A stretch of DNA of 64,000 nucleotides from Pseudomonas putida W15Oct28 (GCF_000708715.2 NZ_JENB01000019.1:62001-126000), one strand, 5' to 3'. Counted from the stretch's first letter, positions 44,111 through 53,354 are shown. A program made the numbers and translations. Notes: generated by a model from the letters alone, not told the origin.

Positions 44111-45037
44111 ATGCCCAAGCCCACACTCCAGCACGCCGTGCGCCGATCATTGCCCACCCCCGGCCAACACACCCTGTGGCTGCGCTACCGTGCCCCTTAT
44201 CACTGGCCCTCGACCCTGGGCTTCCTGACCGCCCGCTGCATCCCCGGTATTGAGACCTGCCTCGACGGCACTTATCGCCGCACCCTGGTCGTTGCCGGCC
44301 ACCAAGCTGTCCTGCACGCCACCCCCTTGCGCAACCAGTTGCGCGTTCACCTCCAAGGCGTTCCCTCAACTGCATTGCCCGGCCTGATCGCCAGGCTGAG
44401 GCGCTTCTTCGACCTCGACGCCGACCCTGCGCGCATCGCGGCCGAGTTATCCCGCGACCCCTTGATGGCCCGTTTGGCCCACGAGCGCCCAGGCCTGCGT
44501 GTGCCTCAAGGCTGGGACGCCTGTGAACAAGCCATGCGTACCGTGCTGGGCCAGCAAATCAGCGTGGCCGGCGCCATGACCCTGGCGGGCCGGCTGGTGC
44601 AACGTCACGGTGCAGCGCTGCGTCTGCCGGTAGCGGGCCTGAGCCATGTGTTCCCGGCTTTGCCGGCATTGGCAAATGCACAGTTCGAAAACATGGGCAT
44701 GCCGCGAGCGCGCGCCACCACCCTCGGTACCTTGGCCAATGCCCTGCTGGCTGAACCCGGTTTGCTGCGTCGCGGCCAAGCACTGGATGAGCTACTGCGC
44801 AACCTGTGCCGTCTAAAAGGCATCGGGCCGTGGAGTGCGCACTACCTGGCGCTGCGCCAGGCCGGCGCTGCTGATGCCTTGCCGTTGGGCGATGTAGCCC
44901 TGATCAAGGCATTGCGCTTGCTTGAGGGCGATGACGCGAAACTGGCCGAGCGGGCGCTGGCCTGGCGACCGTGGCGGGCCTATGCGGCGCAGCACCTGTG
45001 GGCATCGCTGGGGCCGGCAGGGACCGCTCGTCGTTAA
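44111..45037 (+). CDS. AlkA-type DNA-3-methyladenine glycosylase
   Basis: A 308-residue protein with an AlkA N-terminal domain (RYRAPYHWPSTLGFLTARCIPGIE) and an HhH-GPD DNA glycosylase domain. It has QQISVAGA, the helix-hairpin-helix LCRLKGIGPWSAHYLALR and the catalytic Asp in PLGDVALIKAL. It removes alkylated bases in base-excision repair. ATG 44111 is chosen by alignment to family N-termini; ATG 44075 and TTG 44069 upstream lack a Shine-Dalgarno too. No Ada domain is fused. Confidence 0.88.
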   Translation: MPKPTLQHAVRRSLPTPGQHTLWLRYRAPYHWPSTLGFLTARCIPGIETCLDGTYRRTLVVAGHQAVLHATPLRNQLRVHLQGVPSTALPGLIARLRRFFDLDADPARIAAELSRDPLMARLAHERPGLRVPQGWDACEQAMRTVLGQQISVAGAMTLAGRLVQRHGAALRLPVAGLSHVFPALPALANAQFENMGMPRARATTLGTLANALLAEPGLLRRGQALDELLRNLCRLKGIGPWSAHYLALRQAGAADALPLGDVALIKALRLLEGDDAKLAERALAWRPWRAYAAQHLWASLGPAGTARR

Positions 45038-45223
45038 GTCGGCCATTGCAATCGAACACTCGGCCCATCCCCGCGATCTTCCACTAAGGTGCTAGAGGAT
45101 TCCCCGCATCATCATTGCCCCGGCGCATGGACGCCTGCCTTGGCATGCGCAATATCAATTGGCGCCCCGCCCGATAAAGGCGTACTCACACACAACAGGC
45201 CATCGCACAGAGAGGGTCGTACC

Positions 45224-45484
45224 ATGTCGTTGATAGGAGTTTCGATGCTGGAAATGCGGCAGATGATCGAGCAGGCCTGCTTGCCTGATCGCTGTGAAGT
45301 CAGCTGCCTGGATGGCGCCAACCTGACCATCCGCCTGGGTCAGGGTCAGAGTCTCGACGAGGGCGTGACCCTGAACGGGGTCCCGCTGCAAAGCCTTAAT
45401 AGCTGCCGTGATCTGGTCCACCTGGTGGGGCAGCTGCACGCGCTGCGTGACAGCCGCCCGGCGCGATTCAGGTCGATGGCCTGA
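45224..45484 (+). CDS. DUF1652 protein
   Basis: An 86-residue protein of the DUF1652 family, common in Pseudomonas (LEMRQMIEQACLPDRCEVSCLDGANLTIRLG and LVGQLHALRD). The start at 45224 has AGAGGG 8 nt upstream; the longer frame from 45089 is rejected. Function unknown. Confidence 0.8.
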   Translation: MSLIGVSMLEMRQMIEQACLPDRCEVSCLDGANLTIRLGQGQSLDEGVTLNGVPLQSLNSCRDLVHLVGQLHALRDSRPARFRSMA

Positions 45485-45504
45485 GTGCGCCCGTCGTGCC
45501 CCGG

Positions 45505-46119
45505 TCAGCCCAGGCTGGCCGGGCGCACGTATTCCGGCATCAAGCCGTCGGACCAGAACAGGATCATCGCCACCAGGATGGTCACCAGCAGCAATAGCCC
45601 CACACCCCAGACGCATGTTGCAAATAGCATCGCCTGTTCCTTCTTAAGCCGCAGGAATGTCTGTAACCCGCCATATAGCAACACGCTGGCGTAAGCAGAG
45701 GCAGCCATCAGCGCGAAGAACGCCAGCCAGCGAACCGGCACCAGCCCGACCACTCCGGCAAAGAACCACGGGGTGGCGCAGTAGGCGGCAAAACCAATGC
45801 ACTGGTTGAGGCTGGGCTGCGCATCGAACCCTCGCGACATCCAGCGGATCATCACCCCCATCAGCATCACGCCCACGACGGTAGTGGCATACAGCAGCCC
45901 TGACAGTTGCGCGGCGCTACCCATACTCAGGCGTACCCGCTCCTCGGCTGCCAGGCTCCAGCCGAAGGTGGTAGTACCAACGAACAGGCACACGGCGGGT
46001 ATCAGCGCCAGGGCCAGCAGGCGTGGCAGGTATTGCTGTGGGTGGTCCTCTTCGGCCCGGCGGATATCCAGCCAGGCGTCGGCGGGGTGGGTGAAGAGCT
46101 TGAGTAACGGACTGTTCAT
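45505..46119 (-). CDS. Yip1-family inner-membrane protein
   Basis: A 204-residue protein of the Yip1/DUF1282 family with five hydrophobic segments (LLALALIPAVCLFVGTTTF, LSGLLYATTVVGVMLMGVMI, FFAGVVGLVPVRWLAFFALM, and two more). GGAG precedes the ATG. Convergent with the DUF1652 gene. Function in bacteria unknown. Confidence 0.85.
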   Translation of the reverse strand: MNSPLLKLFTHPADAWLDIRRAEEDHPQQYLPRLLALALIPAVCLFVGTTTFGWSLAAEERVRLSMGSAAQLSGLLYATTVVGVMLMGVMIRWMSRGFDAQPSLNQCIGFAAYCATPWFFAGVVGLVPVRWLAFFALMAASAYASVLLYGGLQTFLRLKKEQAMLFATCVWGVGLLLLVTILVAMILFWSDGLMPEYVRPASLG

Positions 46120-46205
46120 GGCGTTCTCCAGCAGGCATGAGCCCTTTTGCTATGGAGACACGCCGCGCCCGGCCGGTTCAGCTGGGTTGGCCGCCGTTGA
46201 TCGGC

Positions 46206-46493
46206 TTATTGCAGTTCCAGCAGCAGATTCAGGCCACCATCGCCGCACTTGCCCTTGTCGCGCACCACGCCATGGTAACTACGCCCATCCCAGACAAAGG
46301 CCACGCTGTGAGCACGGTCGACCTTGTCAGGCAGCGGCGGGCAAATGTGCAGGCGCAGCCCCGGGCGGCCTTGCAGGTTGAGGGCGGCGAGCTGGCATTG
46401 GCATTCCACGCTCTGCGCCACCGGGCCGAACAGGGTGTCGCGTACGTAATCAAGTTGCAGCGAGGCATTGGGGGCGCGGCCAGGCATCTTCAT
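46206..46493 (-). CDS. Conserved hypothetical protein
   Basis: About 95 residues (start uncertain: ATGs at 46577, 46493 and 46487). It contains LDYVRDTLFGPVAQSVECQC and ends GKCGDGGLNLLLELQ. No signal peptide is clear and no family is recognised. The frame is open to 46577, and coding-like composition supports a gene, but the neighbours are unrelated. Confidence 0.5.
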   Translation of the reverse strand: MKMPGRAPNASLQLDYVRDTLFGPVAQSVECQCQLAALNLQGRPGLRLHICPPLPDKVDRAHSVAFVWDGRSYHGVVRDKGKCGDGGLNLLLELQ

Positions 46494-46661
46494 CGGTACG
46501 GGGCTCCATCGCAACGGCTTGAAGGGCAGGGCGGGTTCGGCATGGCAGGCTCCAGGCAAAGGAAGGCGGCTTATCATTTGAAGCTTGCCTGGCCAAGATG
46601 TTCAACGTGTTTCATGTGCATTCATCTTGTTTTGCGCCGGGTGGCAGACCACAGGCCCTGT

Positions 46662-47309
46662 TCAGGCGCCCGCCTTGCGCAAGGTGAGGTTGATCCGCCG
46701 CTCGCCCAGGCGCGGATGCACGGCGGGTTTGATGGGCAGTACGCCGTGAAAACGCAATCGGTCCTCACCGCCCCAGACCAGTACATCGCCGTGGCTCAGC
46801 GGGATGCGTCGGGGCTTGTCGGCGCGCTGCAGGCCACCGAACAGGAACACCGCCGGCAAACCCAATGACACCGACACGATCGGCTGGCCGAAGTCCTGCT
46901 CGTCACGGTCCTGGTGCAGGCTCAGGCGAGTGCCTGGCAAATAGTGGTTGACCAGGCAGGCATCCGGTACGAAACCCTCGAAACCTGCCAGGGCTGCGGC
47001 GCGGGCGGCGAGGGCGAGCAAAACCGGGGGCAGGGCGGGCCAAGGCTTGCCGCTAAGCGGGTCGCTGGGGCTGTAGCGGTAACCGTGTTCGTCACTCACC
47101 CAGCCCAGCGTGCCGCAGTTGGTCAGGCCTACTGCCATGCGCAGGCCACCCGGCGTGTGCATGTGCCGAAAGGGCGCTGCACGCAGGACCGGGCGCAGGG
47201 CATCGAGCAGCGCCTCGGTTTCGGCCAGGGCGAAGCCAGGCAGCAGCACGGTGTGGCTGGCCAGGCGTTGCGGCTGAGGGCCGAACAGGTCGAGGTCGGA
47301 CTGGATCAT
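46662..47309 (-). CDS. AlkB-like 2-oxoglutarate/Fe(II) DNA repair dioxygenase
   Basis: A 215-residue AlkB-family enzyme. The HxD...H iron site is LHQDRDEQDF and RLRFHGV, and the 2-oxoglutarate arginines lie in RRINLTLR. It oxidatively demethylates 1-methyladenine and 3-methylcytosine. The N-terminus MIQSDLDLFG is typical; an ATG 12 nt upstream is also possible. It lies about 1.6 kb from the AlkA-like glycosylase, but not in one operon. Confidence 0.9.
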   Translation of the reverse strand: MIQSDLDLFGPQPQRLASHTVLLPGFALAETEALLDALRPVLRAAPFRHMHTPGGLRMAVGLTNCGTLGWVSDEHGYRYSPSDPLSGKPWPALPPVLLALAARAAALAGFEGFVPDACLVNHYLPGTRLSLHQDRDEQDFGQPIVSVSLGLPAVFLFGGLQRADKPRRIPLSHGDVLVWGGEDRLRFHGVLPIKPAVHPRLGERRINLTLRKAGA

Positions 47310-47346
47310 GGCACTGCACATGTTCGAGGGATTAGACAGTGTATCC

Positions 47347-47442
47347 CTGTAGGAGCAGCCTTGTGCTGCGATGAGGCCGGTATGCCTCACAATGATGTGT
47401 CGGTGCTGCAGGCCCTTTCGCAGCACAAGGCTGCTCCTACAG
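47347..47442. repeat. Pair of inverted REP-like units (variant)
   Basis: GTAGGAGCAGCCTTGTGCTGCG and its inverted copy (CGCAGCACAAGGCTGCTCCTA) use an AGCAGCC variant of the arm. They lie between alkB and the curli operon terminator. Confidence 0.82.
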
Positions 47443-47489
47443 GCATTGCATATACCGGGCAGAATGAAAAGTTGCACAGGGTGGGAGCG

Positions 47490-47530
47490 AAAAAGGAACC
47501 GCGGCACCAGGGAGAGGAGCACCGCGGTTC
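47490..47530 (-). terminator. Intrinsic terminator of the curli operon
   Basis: On the minus strand, GAACCGCGG pairs with CCGCGGTTC (9 bp perfect; 47496-47504 with 47522-47530), followed by CTTTTTC. It starts 14 nt after the csgA stop. Confidence 0.85.
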
Positions 47531-47543
47531 AAGGGGGAACGGT

Positions 47544-48989
47544 TTACTTCTGGGTCACAGTGGCCAGGTTCGTGCTGCCCAGCTGGGTAATGGTGGCGGT
47601 TTGGGCGATACCGCTCTGGTCGACGAACGCCTTGTTGCCCTGGCCTCCCTGGGTCACGTAGGCGACGTTGATGCTGTCAGTCTGTTTGATGGTGGCTTCG
47701 TTGCCGCTACCGTACAGCTGGTTGGTGTAGCTCTGGTTGCTGTAGCCGGACTGGTCCAGGGTGATGGAGTTGCCGGTGCCCTGGCTGCTGCCGTAGGCAT
47801 AGTTGTCGGTACCGCGCTGGTCGGCGATCAGGATGTTGTCGGTGCCGTTCTGCTCGAAATACAGCTCGTTGTTGACGTCGTCCTGCTTGGTCTGCATCTG
47901 GTTGCCTTTACCCGTCTGGCTAAGCGTGGCCACTTGGTCAGCGCCTTTCTGGGTCAGGTTGACGCCGTTGCCATTGCCGTTCTGGTTGATGGTGGCGTTC
48001 TGGTTGGTGCCGAACTGGCCACCCATCTTGGCGCCTTTCCAGTTGCTGGCAGTGATGCTGTTGCCATTGCCTTTGGTGTTGATGGTCAGGTTCAGGTTTT
48101 CACCATTCTGATAGGTGAAAAACAGGTTGTTGTTGCCCGTCTGGGTGATGGTGGCGGTCGCGTTGCTGGTATCGAACTGGTCTGACCAACTGGCGTTGGC
48201 ATTGCCTTGCTGCGAAAGGCTGACCTTGTTGCCGGCGCCGAAGCTCTGGTCGATATAGCCTTCGTTCGACTGGCCGCTCTGGACCACGGAGGCCTGGCTG
48301 CCGACCTGGGTGTCCTGCCACACTTCCACCGAGTTGCCGCCACCGTACTGGCCAATGCCAATGGTGCCACCGGTACCCTCGCGCTGGTCGCCGTAGGCCC
48401 AGTTGTCGTGGCCATCCTGGTAGACCTGGATGTCGCCATCGAGGTGGTTCAAGTGCTCGGCGGCGGCGTAGTTGTCCTGGCCGGTCTGGTTCACGGTACT
48501 GCGGTTGTTGGTGCCACCGAAGGTCTGCTCGATGAAGGCCTCGTTGCGCTGGCCGGATTGCCAGGTGGTGGCTTTGCTGCCTTCCTGGGTGTCCTGCCAC
48601 ACGGTGGATTTGTTGCCGACGCCTTGCTGGGTTTGCAGCGATTCGTTGTTCTGCCCTACAGACTGGCTGGCGAAGGCATCGTTATAGCTGCCCCCGGCAC
48701 GCTGGGTGATCTTGCTGCCGTTCTCGAACAGTTGCTCGGCGTAGCCGGCGTTGTACTGGCCGGTGGCACTTTGCTGGATTTCGCTGGTGCTTTCGGTTTG
48801 CACCGCCATATGGTTGTGGCCCTTGCCCGTCTGGTTCTGGGTGGCCGAGGCGAAGGATGCCTGGGTCTGGGAGACTTCGGCGATGTTTTCCTTGCCGTCC
48901 TGGGTCTGGGACGAGGTGCTGTCAGCAGCCATGGCCTGACCTGCGAGGGCCAGGACGATAGCGGCACTTAAGGGAGCGAGCTTGTACAT
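47544..48989 (-). CDS. csgA: Long CsgA-type curli subunit with about twenty curlin repeats
   Basis: A 481-residue exported amyloid subunit, about three times the length of E. coli CsgA. A signal peptide (MYKLAPLSAAIVLALAGQAMA) precedes a Gln/Asn/Gly-rich region of roughly twenty curlin-like repeats of about 22 residues. Typical examples are ATITQTGNNN, VNLTQKGADQ and SITLDQSGYSN. Many repeats pair as QxGxxN with Asn/Gln ladders. GGAGG precedes the ATG at 48989; the frame runs on upstream to 49040. The terminator lies 14 nt after its stop. It should polymerise into extracellular fibres templated by the CsgB gene product 17 nt upstream. Confidence 0.9.
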   Translation of the reverse strand: MYKLAPLSAAIVLALAGQAMAADSTSSQTQDGKENIAEVSQTQASFASATQNQTGKGHNHMAVQTESTSEIQQSATGQYNAGYAEQLFENGSKITQRAGGSYNDAFASQSVGQNNESLQTQQGVGNKSTVWQDTQEGSKATTWQSGQRNEAFIEQTFGGTNNRSTVNQTGQDNYAAAEHLNHLDGDIQVYQDGHDNWAYGDQREGTGGTIGIGQYGGGNSVEVWQDTQVGSQASVVQSGQSNEGYIDQSFGAGNKVSLSQQGNANASWSDQFDTSNATATITQTGNNNLFFTYQNGENLNLTINTKGNGNSITASNWKGAKMGGQFGTNQNATINQNGNGNGVNLTQKGADQVATLSQTGKGNQMQTKQDDVNNELYFEQNGTDNILIADQRGTDNYAYGSSQGTGNSITLDQSGYSNQSYTNQLYGSGNEATIKQTDSINVAYVTQGGQGNKAFVDQSGIAQTATITQLGSTNLATVTQK

Positions 48990-49005
48990 GGTGGTGCCTC
49001 CAGGT

Positions 49006-49479
49006 CTATCGATATTGGGTGATCTGAACATGCTGGCCATTGCCGGTCTGGGTCACGGAGCTGTTGAGGCCCGAGCCGGACTGCACGATGCTGGCGCTGT
49101 TGTCGTTGCCGATCTGCTCGATGGCTGCGCTGTTGCTGCTGCCGCTCTGGCGAATCGACGCGCTGTTGCCATTTCCCTGTTGGCTGATGCTGGCCATCAG
49201 GTCACTGCCTTCCTGCAAGATGTACGCTTCCTGCGCACCGCCAGACTGGACGATGCGGCCCAGCAGGGCCTGACCGTTCTGGTCGAGGGCGGCGCGGTTG
49301 CCCGACCCCTGCTGCTCGATCACCGCGGCCTGGCCGGCACCGACCGGTAGCAGGCGGATGATCACCGGTTCGCCGAGGTCGTTGCCGGGCGCGAGGTCGG
49401 CATTGTCCATCAGGTCGTCGGCCCAGCTGGCCTGGCCCGCCAGGGCCAGGCTGAGTAGCAGTGGATACAGGCGCTTCAT
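49006..49479 (-). CDS. csgB: CsgB-type curli nucleator
   Basis: A 157-residue exported protein with a signal peptide (MKRLYPLLLSLALAGQASWA) and about five curlin repeats (AAVIEQQGSGNRAALDQNG, MASISQQGNGNSASIRQSG and so on). It is close to E. coli CsgB in length, and ends NGQHVQITQYR, a CsgB-like basic and polar tail. It should nucleate CsgA polymerisation at the cell surface. It precedes csgA by 17 nt and follows the large Ig-like protein gene by 15 nt. Confidence 0.88.
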   Translation of the reverse strand: MKRLYPLLLSLALAGQASWADDLMDNADLAPGNDLGEPVIIRLLPVGAGQAAVIEQQGSGNRAALDQNGQALLGRIVQSGGAQEAYILQEGSDLMASISQQGNGNSASIRQSGSSNSAAIEQIGNDNSASIVQSGSGLNSSVTQTGNGQHVQITQYR

Positions 49480-49494
49480 GGTGTTACCCCGTCT

Positions 49495-51726
49495 TTACTG
49501 CACAACCACGTTGACGGTACGGGTAGTCCCCGGGCTGGTGGTAATGGTTGCCGTCGGCGCGGCGGTCGGGATGATCGTGGTGCTGTTGCTTACTGCGAGG
49601 CGCCAGCGGCCGTTCACCGGTACGGTGGCGGTGCCCAGTGTCTGCACCCCGGTGGTGGTGGTAACCCGGACGGTGACAACGTTGCCCGTGGTTACCGACG
49701 AGGTACCGCTGATGTCCCAGTTGTAACGGTTGTTGGAGCGTGCCGTGACGGTGGCTGCCGTAACCGCGAAGGTTTCGGCGGCGGGCCGTGGCGACACGTT
49801 GACGGTGACCGTACCCGGGGTAGACAGCGCCCCCAGCGAGTCACGTGCCTGGTAGGTGAAAGTGGTGGTGAACGCCGCCGTTACCGTGGCCGGTGGGGTA
49901 TAGGTCACGGTGGCGCCGTCGGTGCTGACCGCGCCCCGGCCGGCAGCCGGTTGGCCGACGGCAGCAACGGCCAGCGGCACGTTGCCTTCCGGATCGGTGT
50001 CGTTGGCCAGCACGTTGATGGTCAATGGCACGCCCAGGGTGGCGACGGTTTCCGGGTTGGCGACCGGTGGCCGGTTAGGCGCCACGTTGATGGTGACCGT
50101 GGCCGGTTCCGACTTCAGGCCCTTGGCGTCCACCGCCCGGTAGCTGAAGGTGGCCACCAACGGTTGCGTAGCGCCGACTGGCGGGGTGTAGGTGACCGAG
50201 GTGGTACCGTTGAGCACCACACCGCCCAGGCCGGTACCCGGTTGGGTGAGGTCACTGAGGGTCAGCGGCACGTTGCCGTCCGGGTCACTGTCGTTTTGCA
50301 GCAGGTTGAGGGTGATTGGCACACCCACACTGGTGCTGCCGACATCGGCCTGGGCCAGCGGTGGCTGGTTGGCCGCCTCGACAGGTGCGTTGCCGACCAC
50401 CAGGACCGGTTCCACGTCAGTACCACCATGGGCAGACTTGACCGTGACGGTGGCCGGCGGTTGCGCCACGTCGTTGACCGTGATGCTTTGCAGCGTGCCC
50501 GCTTTGGACATGCGGCCGTAGCCTTGGGCGAGCATGTCGGGGATAGCCACCTCGTCACTGGACCTTGCCTCGATCAGCAGGCGCTTGTTGGCCCAGTCGT
50601 AGCGCGCGGTGCTGACCTTGACCACGTCGGTCAGCTTGCTCGACAGCGCGGTCGGCTGGGTGCCGCCGGCACTGTTGCTGGCCGTGACCACCACTACCGC
50701 AGGTGGCGCTGTCTGGCCAAGCTGTTGGTGGAAGAACAGGCCGTTGTTGTCTGCCGTCAGGTTGAACTGGCAGGGCGAAGGGGGCGTGCCGATCAGTGCC
50801 AGGCCGTTGCGCATGCACAGGCTGGCCTCTTTCGGCGCCTTGGCGAACACTTCCACGCGGGTGCCGCTGCCGTTGCGCGAGTAGGTGGCGCGCTCCAGGG
50901 TGACCGGGGTTTGTGCGCGCTGGTCGAGTACCTTGCCCGAAACCGTGAACAGCGCGGTCTCGATGCGCCCGGGCGGGCCGTCGATGCGGATGAAGTTGGT
51001 GTTGAACGGGCTGCCGACCACGGCCTCCAGGCGGTTCGGGTCACCAATGAAGGTTTCGCTGGCGCCGGTATCCGGGTTGACCTCGACATACGGCCCACCC
51101 ACCCCACGCAGCCATGGCCCGAGCGCGCCGTTGAGCGCGCCCCGGAAGTTGCCGGGTGCGCCGATGCCGATGTCGCGGGTGATGTTGATCGCCCGCCGGC
51201 CGGGCGTGGTGACGTTGACCGTCTCGACGCCGAAGGGGTGGGTGATGGTGTAGACACCCGCCCGCGGGACCGACACGCGAAGCCGGATGCGGGCGAAGCT
51301 CTGCTGGTCGCCGTCTACCGGGTTTTCGGCGGCAAAAGCCGCTTCCAGGCCAGCGACGTAGGCATCCAGTTCATAGCCGCTGTTACCGACGGCAGGGATG
51401 GTGGCTTCGGCCAGGAACCAGAACATTTCTGGCGGCCAGTTGTCGGGGAACACCAGCGGCAGGGCGTCGTCGTAGATGCCGGGTTCCGGCAGCAAGGTGC
51501 ACATGTAGGACGGTGCGGCCGGGGTGCCGGGCACCCGGGTACTGGTGGCACGTGACTGGCACAGCTCCAGGGACTGGTTGAGGCCGTCCTTGTACCACAT
51601 CGGGTAGCCGCCAGTGGCGAAGGTGTAGGGCCCCGGGTCGACATCAGACAACGCGGCAAAGGCGGCGCTGGTAACGGTGAGGGAAAAACCGGCGGCGAAC
51701 AGCGCACGGCGCGACCAAGTGTTCAT
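49495..51726 (-). CDS. Large exported protein of the curli operon with two cadherin/Ig-like repeats
   Basis: A 743-residue protein with a signal peptide (cleavage after AAFA). The N-terminal about 430 residues are clearly related to the whole of the neighbouring 51759 product (DPGPYTFATGGYPMWYKDG; YMCTLLPEPG; VFPDNWPPEMFWF; RRAINITRDIGIG; GSPFNTNFIRIDGP). Two tandem Big_9/cadherin-like repeats follow (NQPPLAQADVG and RPPVANPETVA starts, each with NDxDPxGNVPL), then a C-terminal beta-rich domain. AAGGAGG precedes ATG 51726. It lies between its paralogue and csgB in one operon. I do not recognise the N-terminal domain. A surface adhesin or curli-anchoring role is inferred. Confidence 0.85.
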   Translation of the reverse strand: MNTWSRRALFAAGFSLTVTSAAFAALSDVDPGPYTFATGGYPMWYKDGLNQSLELCQSRATSTRVPGTPAAPSYMCTLLPEPGIYDDALPLVFPDNWPPEMFWFLAEATIPAVGNSGYELDAYVAGLEAAFAAENPVDGDQQSFARIRLRVSVPRAGVYTITHPFGVETVNVTTPGRRAINITRDIGIGAPGNFRGALNGALGPWLRGVGGPYVEVNPDTGASETFIGDPNRLEAVVGSPFNTNFIRIDGPPGRIETALFTVSGKVLDQRAQTPVTLERATYSRNGSGTRVEVFAKAPKEASLCMRNGLALIGTPPSPCQFNLTADNNGLFFHQQLGQTAPPAVVVVTASNSAGGTQPTALSSKLTDVVKVSTARYDWANKRLLIEARSSDEVAIPDMLAQGYGRMSKAGTLQSITVNDVAQPPATVTVKSAHGGTDVEPVLVVGNAPVEAANQPPLAQADVGSTSVGVPITLNLLQNDSDPDGNVPLTLSDLTQPGTGLGGVVLNGTTSVTYTPPVGATQPLVATFSYRAVDAKGLKSEPATVTINVAPNRPPVANPETVATLGVPLTINVLANDTDPEGNVPLAVAAVGQPAAGRGAVSTDGATVTYTPPATVTAAFTTTFTYQARDSLGALSTPGTVTVNVSPRPAAETFAVTAATVTARSNNRYNWDISGTSSVTTGNVVTVRVTTTTGVQTLGTATVPVNGRWRLAVSNSTTIIPTAAPTATITTSPGTTRTVNVVVQ

Positions 51727-51758
51727 GCGGCCTCCTTGAAGGCTGAGCCTTTGTCTGT

Positions 51759-53087
51759 TCATGGCACCAGCACCACGTCTTCGCTGTCGCTACCCCCATT
51801 GGCGCTGGTGACCTGCACCTTGGCCGGCGGGATGGGCGACAGGGTCATGCTGAGCGTCTTCACGGCGCCGGTGCCGCCAAGGTTGCCGATCAACGTGCCG
51901 TTGCCGGTATGTGCGGTAAGCACGGGCGGGGTGGTTTCGTCGCTGGTGCTGGCCACCAGGGTCAGCTCGCCGGTGGACAGGCGGTACTGGGCCTGGGTGA
52001 TGGTGACCAGGTCAGTCAGTGGCACGTTGCGGGTGGTCAGGCTGCTGGTCGGGATGGCCACGCTGTTGTCGGCGGTCAGTGTCACGATGGTACCGGCCGC
52101 CGGGTTGAGGGCCGACTGGGCGTACCAGGCGCCGGTGGCGTTGGCCTCGGTCAGTTTCAGGTTGGGCGTCTGGCTGGTCAGGGTGACGCTGGCCGGTGGC
52201 GGCGGGGCCATCACGAAGATGTCTTGCTGGGCGCGCAGGTCGCCGTTCTCGGTGTGCCGTGAGTAGGTGCTGCGCTGTGGCATCAGCGGGGTAGGCAGGG
52301 CAACGGTCGAGAGCTTGCCCGAGATTGCGAACAGCTCGGTGCGCAGGTCGATGCCACCCGGGCCTTCGATGCGCACGAAGTTGGTATTGAACGGGCTGCC
52401 GGTTACCCGTTCGTCCAGGTTGGGGTCACCGACGAAGCGCTCGTTGCCTTCGGTGTAGGGGCCGTTGACACTGCGCAGGAACGGCCCGACATCGCCCTTC
52501 AGCGCGCCGGTGAAGTCGCCTGCCCCGGCAATGCCGATGTCGCGGGTCATGTTGATCGCCCTACGCCCTGCGGCGGGGACATCGAACACTTCCACGCCAT
52601 AGGGGTGGGTGACCACGTAGGTGCCCGCGGTGGGTACATCGACCCGGATACGCACCCGGGCGAAGCTGACCTGGTCACCCTCGACCGGTTCTTCGGCGGC
52701 GAATGCTGCTTCGATCGCCGTGCCGTAACTGAGGTTGATGCCACGGGCGGCGTCGACGATGGCGGCGTCGGCGGTGAACCAGAACGCTTCGTCAGGGAAG
52801 TTGGTGGGGAAGACGATGGGTTGGGTATCGTCGAACACACCGGGCGTGGGCAGCAGCGTGCACATGTACGACGGTGCGCCGGGCGCGCCGGCAACCCTGG
52901 AGCTGACCGCCTTGGTCAGGCACAGGTCGAGGGTACGACCGTGACTGTCCTGGTACCAGGCGGGGAAGCCGCCGTTGGCGGGGACGTAGGCGCCTGGATC
53001 GACAGCATTCAAGGCAGCCTGCGCCGGGAGCTGGAGCATGCCGGCGAAAATCGCCACTGCCAGCGGGTGGGGTATCGGTCGGTGCAT
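51759..53087 (-). CDS. Exported protein of the curli operon, paralogue of the larger neighbour's N-terminal half
   Basis: A 442-residue exported protein (signal peptide MHRPIPHPLAVAIFAGMLQLPAQA). It is collinear with the first part of the 743-residue neighbour: DPGAYVPANGGFPAWYQDS, YMCTLLPTPGVFDD, VFPTNFPDEAFWF, RRAINMTRDIGIAGAGDF and GSPFNTNFVRIEGP are all shared. It lacks the Ig-like repeats. Paired cysteines (LDLCL and YMCTLLP) suggest a disulfide. It is first in the operon, with GGAGGA before ATG 53087. Domain family not recognised; the tandem arrangement with curli subunits suggests a role in fibre assembly or attachment. Confidence 0.82.
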   Translation of the reverse strand: MHRPIPHPLAVAIFAGMLQLPAQAALNAVDPGAYVPANGGFPAWYQDSHGRTLDLCLTKAVSSRVAGAPGAPSYMCTLLPTPGVFDDTQPIVFPTNFPDEAFWFTADAAIVDAARGINLSYGTAIEAAFAAEEPVEGDQVSFARVRIRVDVPTAGTYVVTHPYGVEVFDVPAAGRRAINMTRDIGIAGAGDFTGALKGDVGPFLRSVNGPYTEGNERFVGDPNLDERVTGSPFNTNFVRIEGPGGIDLRTELFAISGKLSTVALPTPLMPQRSTYSRHTENGDLRAQQDIFVMAPPPPASVTLTSQTPNLKLTEANATGAWYAQSALNPAAGTIVTLTADNSVAIPTSSLTTRNVPLTDLVTITQAQYRLSTGELTLVASTSDETTPPVLTAHTGNGTLIGNLGGTGAVKTLSMTLSPIPPAKVQVTSANGGSDSEDVVLVP

Positions 53088-53354
53088 GAGTCAATTCCTC
53101 CTGCAAACGGGCCCATGGACTTGGGGCGTCTGGGAGAAGATCGGCAAGAGCTGTGCCAAAATTTGAAAATTGCGCTGCAGGCCTTGTGGCGCAGGGGGTA
53201 CAGGTTTTCAGTGGGGGATTGTGCGAGCGGCTGACGGTGGGCAGCGTTGCCCCAAGGTTGGGGATTGGGGGCAGTAATTCCAACCCGGTTTTCGAAGCCA
53301 ATGCGGTTTTTGCTACATTGCACCGGCGTTCCCACCTTCCAGCTGAGCCAAGCT

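Noticed and set aside
47544-48989. Tandem DNA repeats in csgA considered as CRISPR
   Set aside because: Repeats are degenerate, coding, of about 66 nt and without unique spacers; they are curlin repeats.
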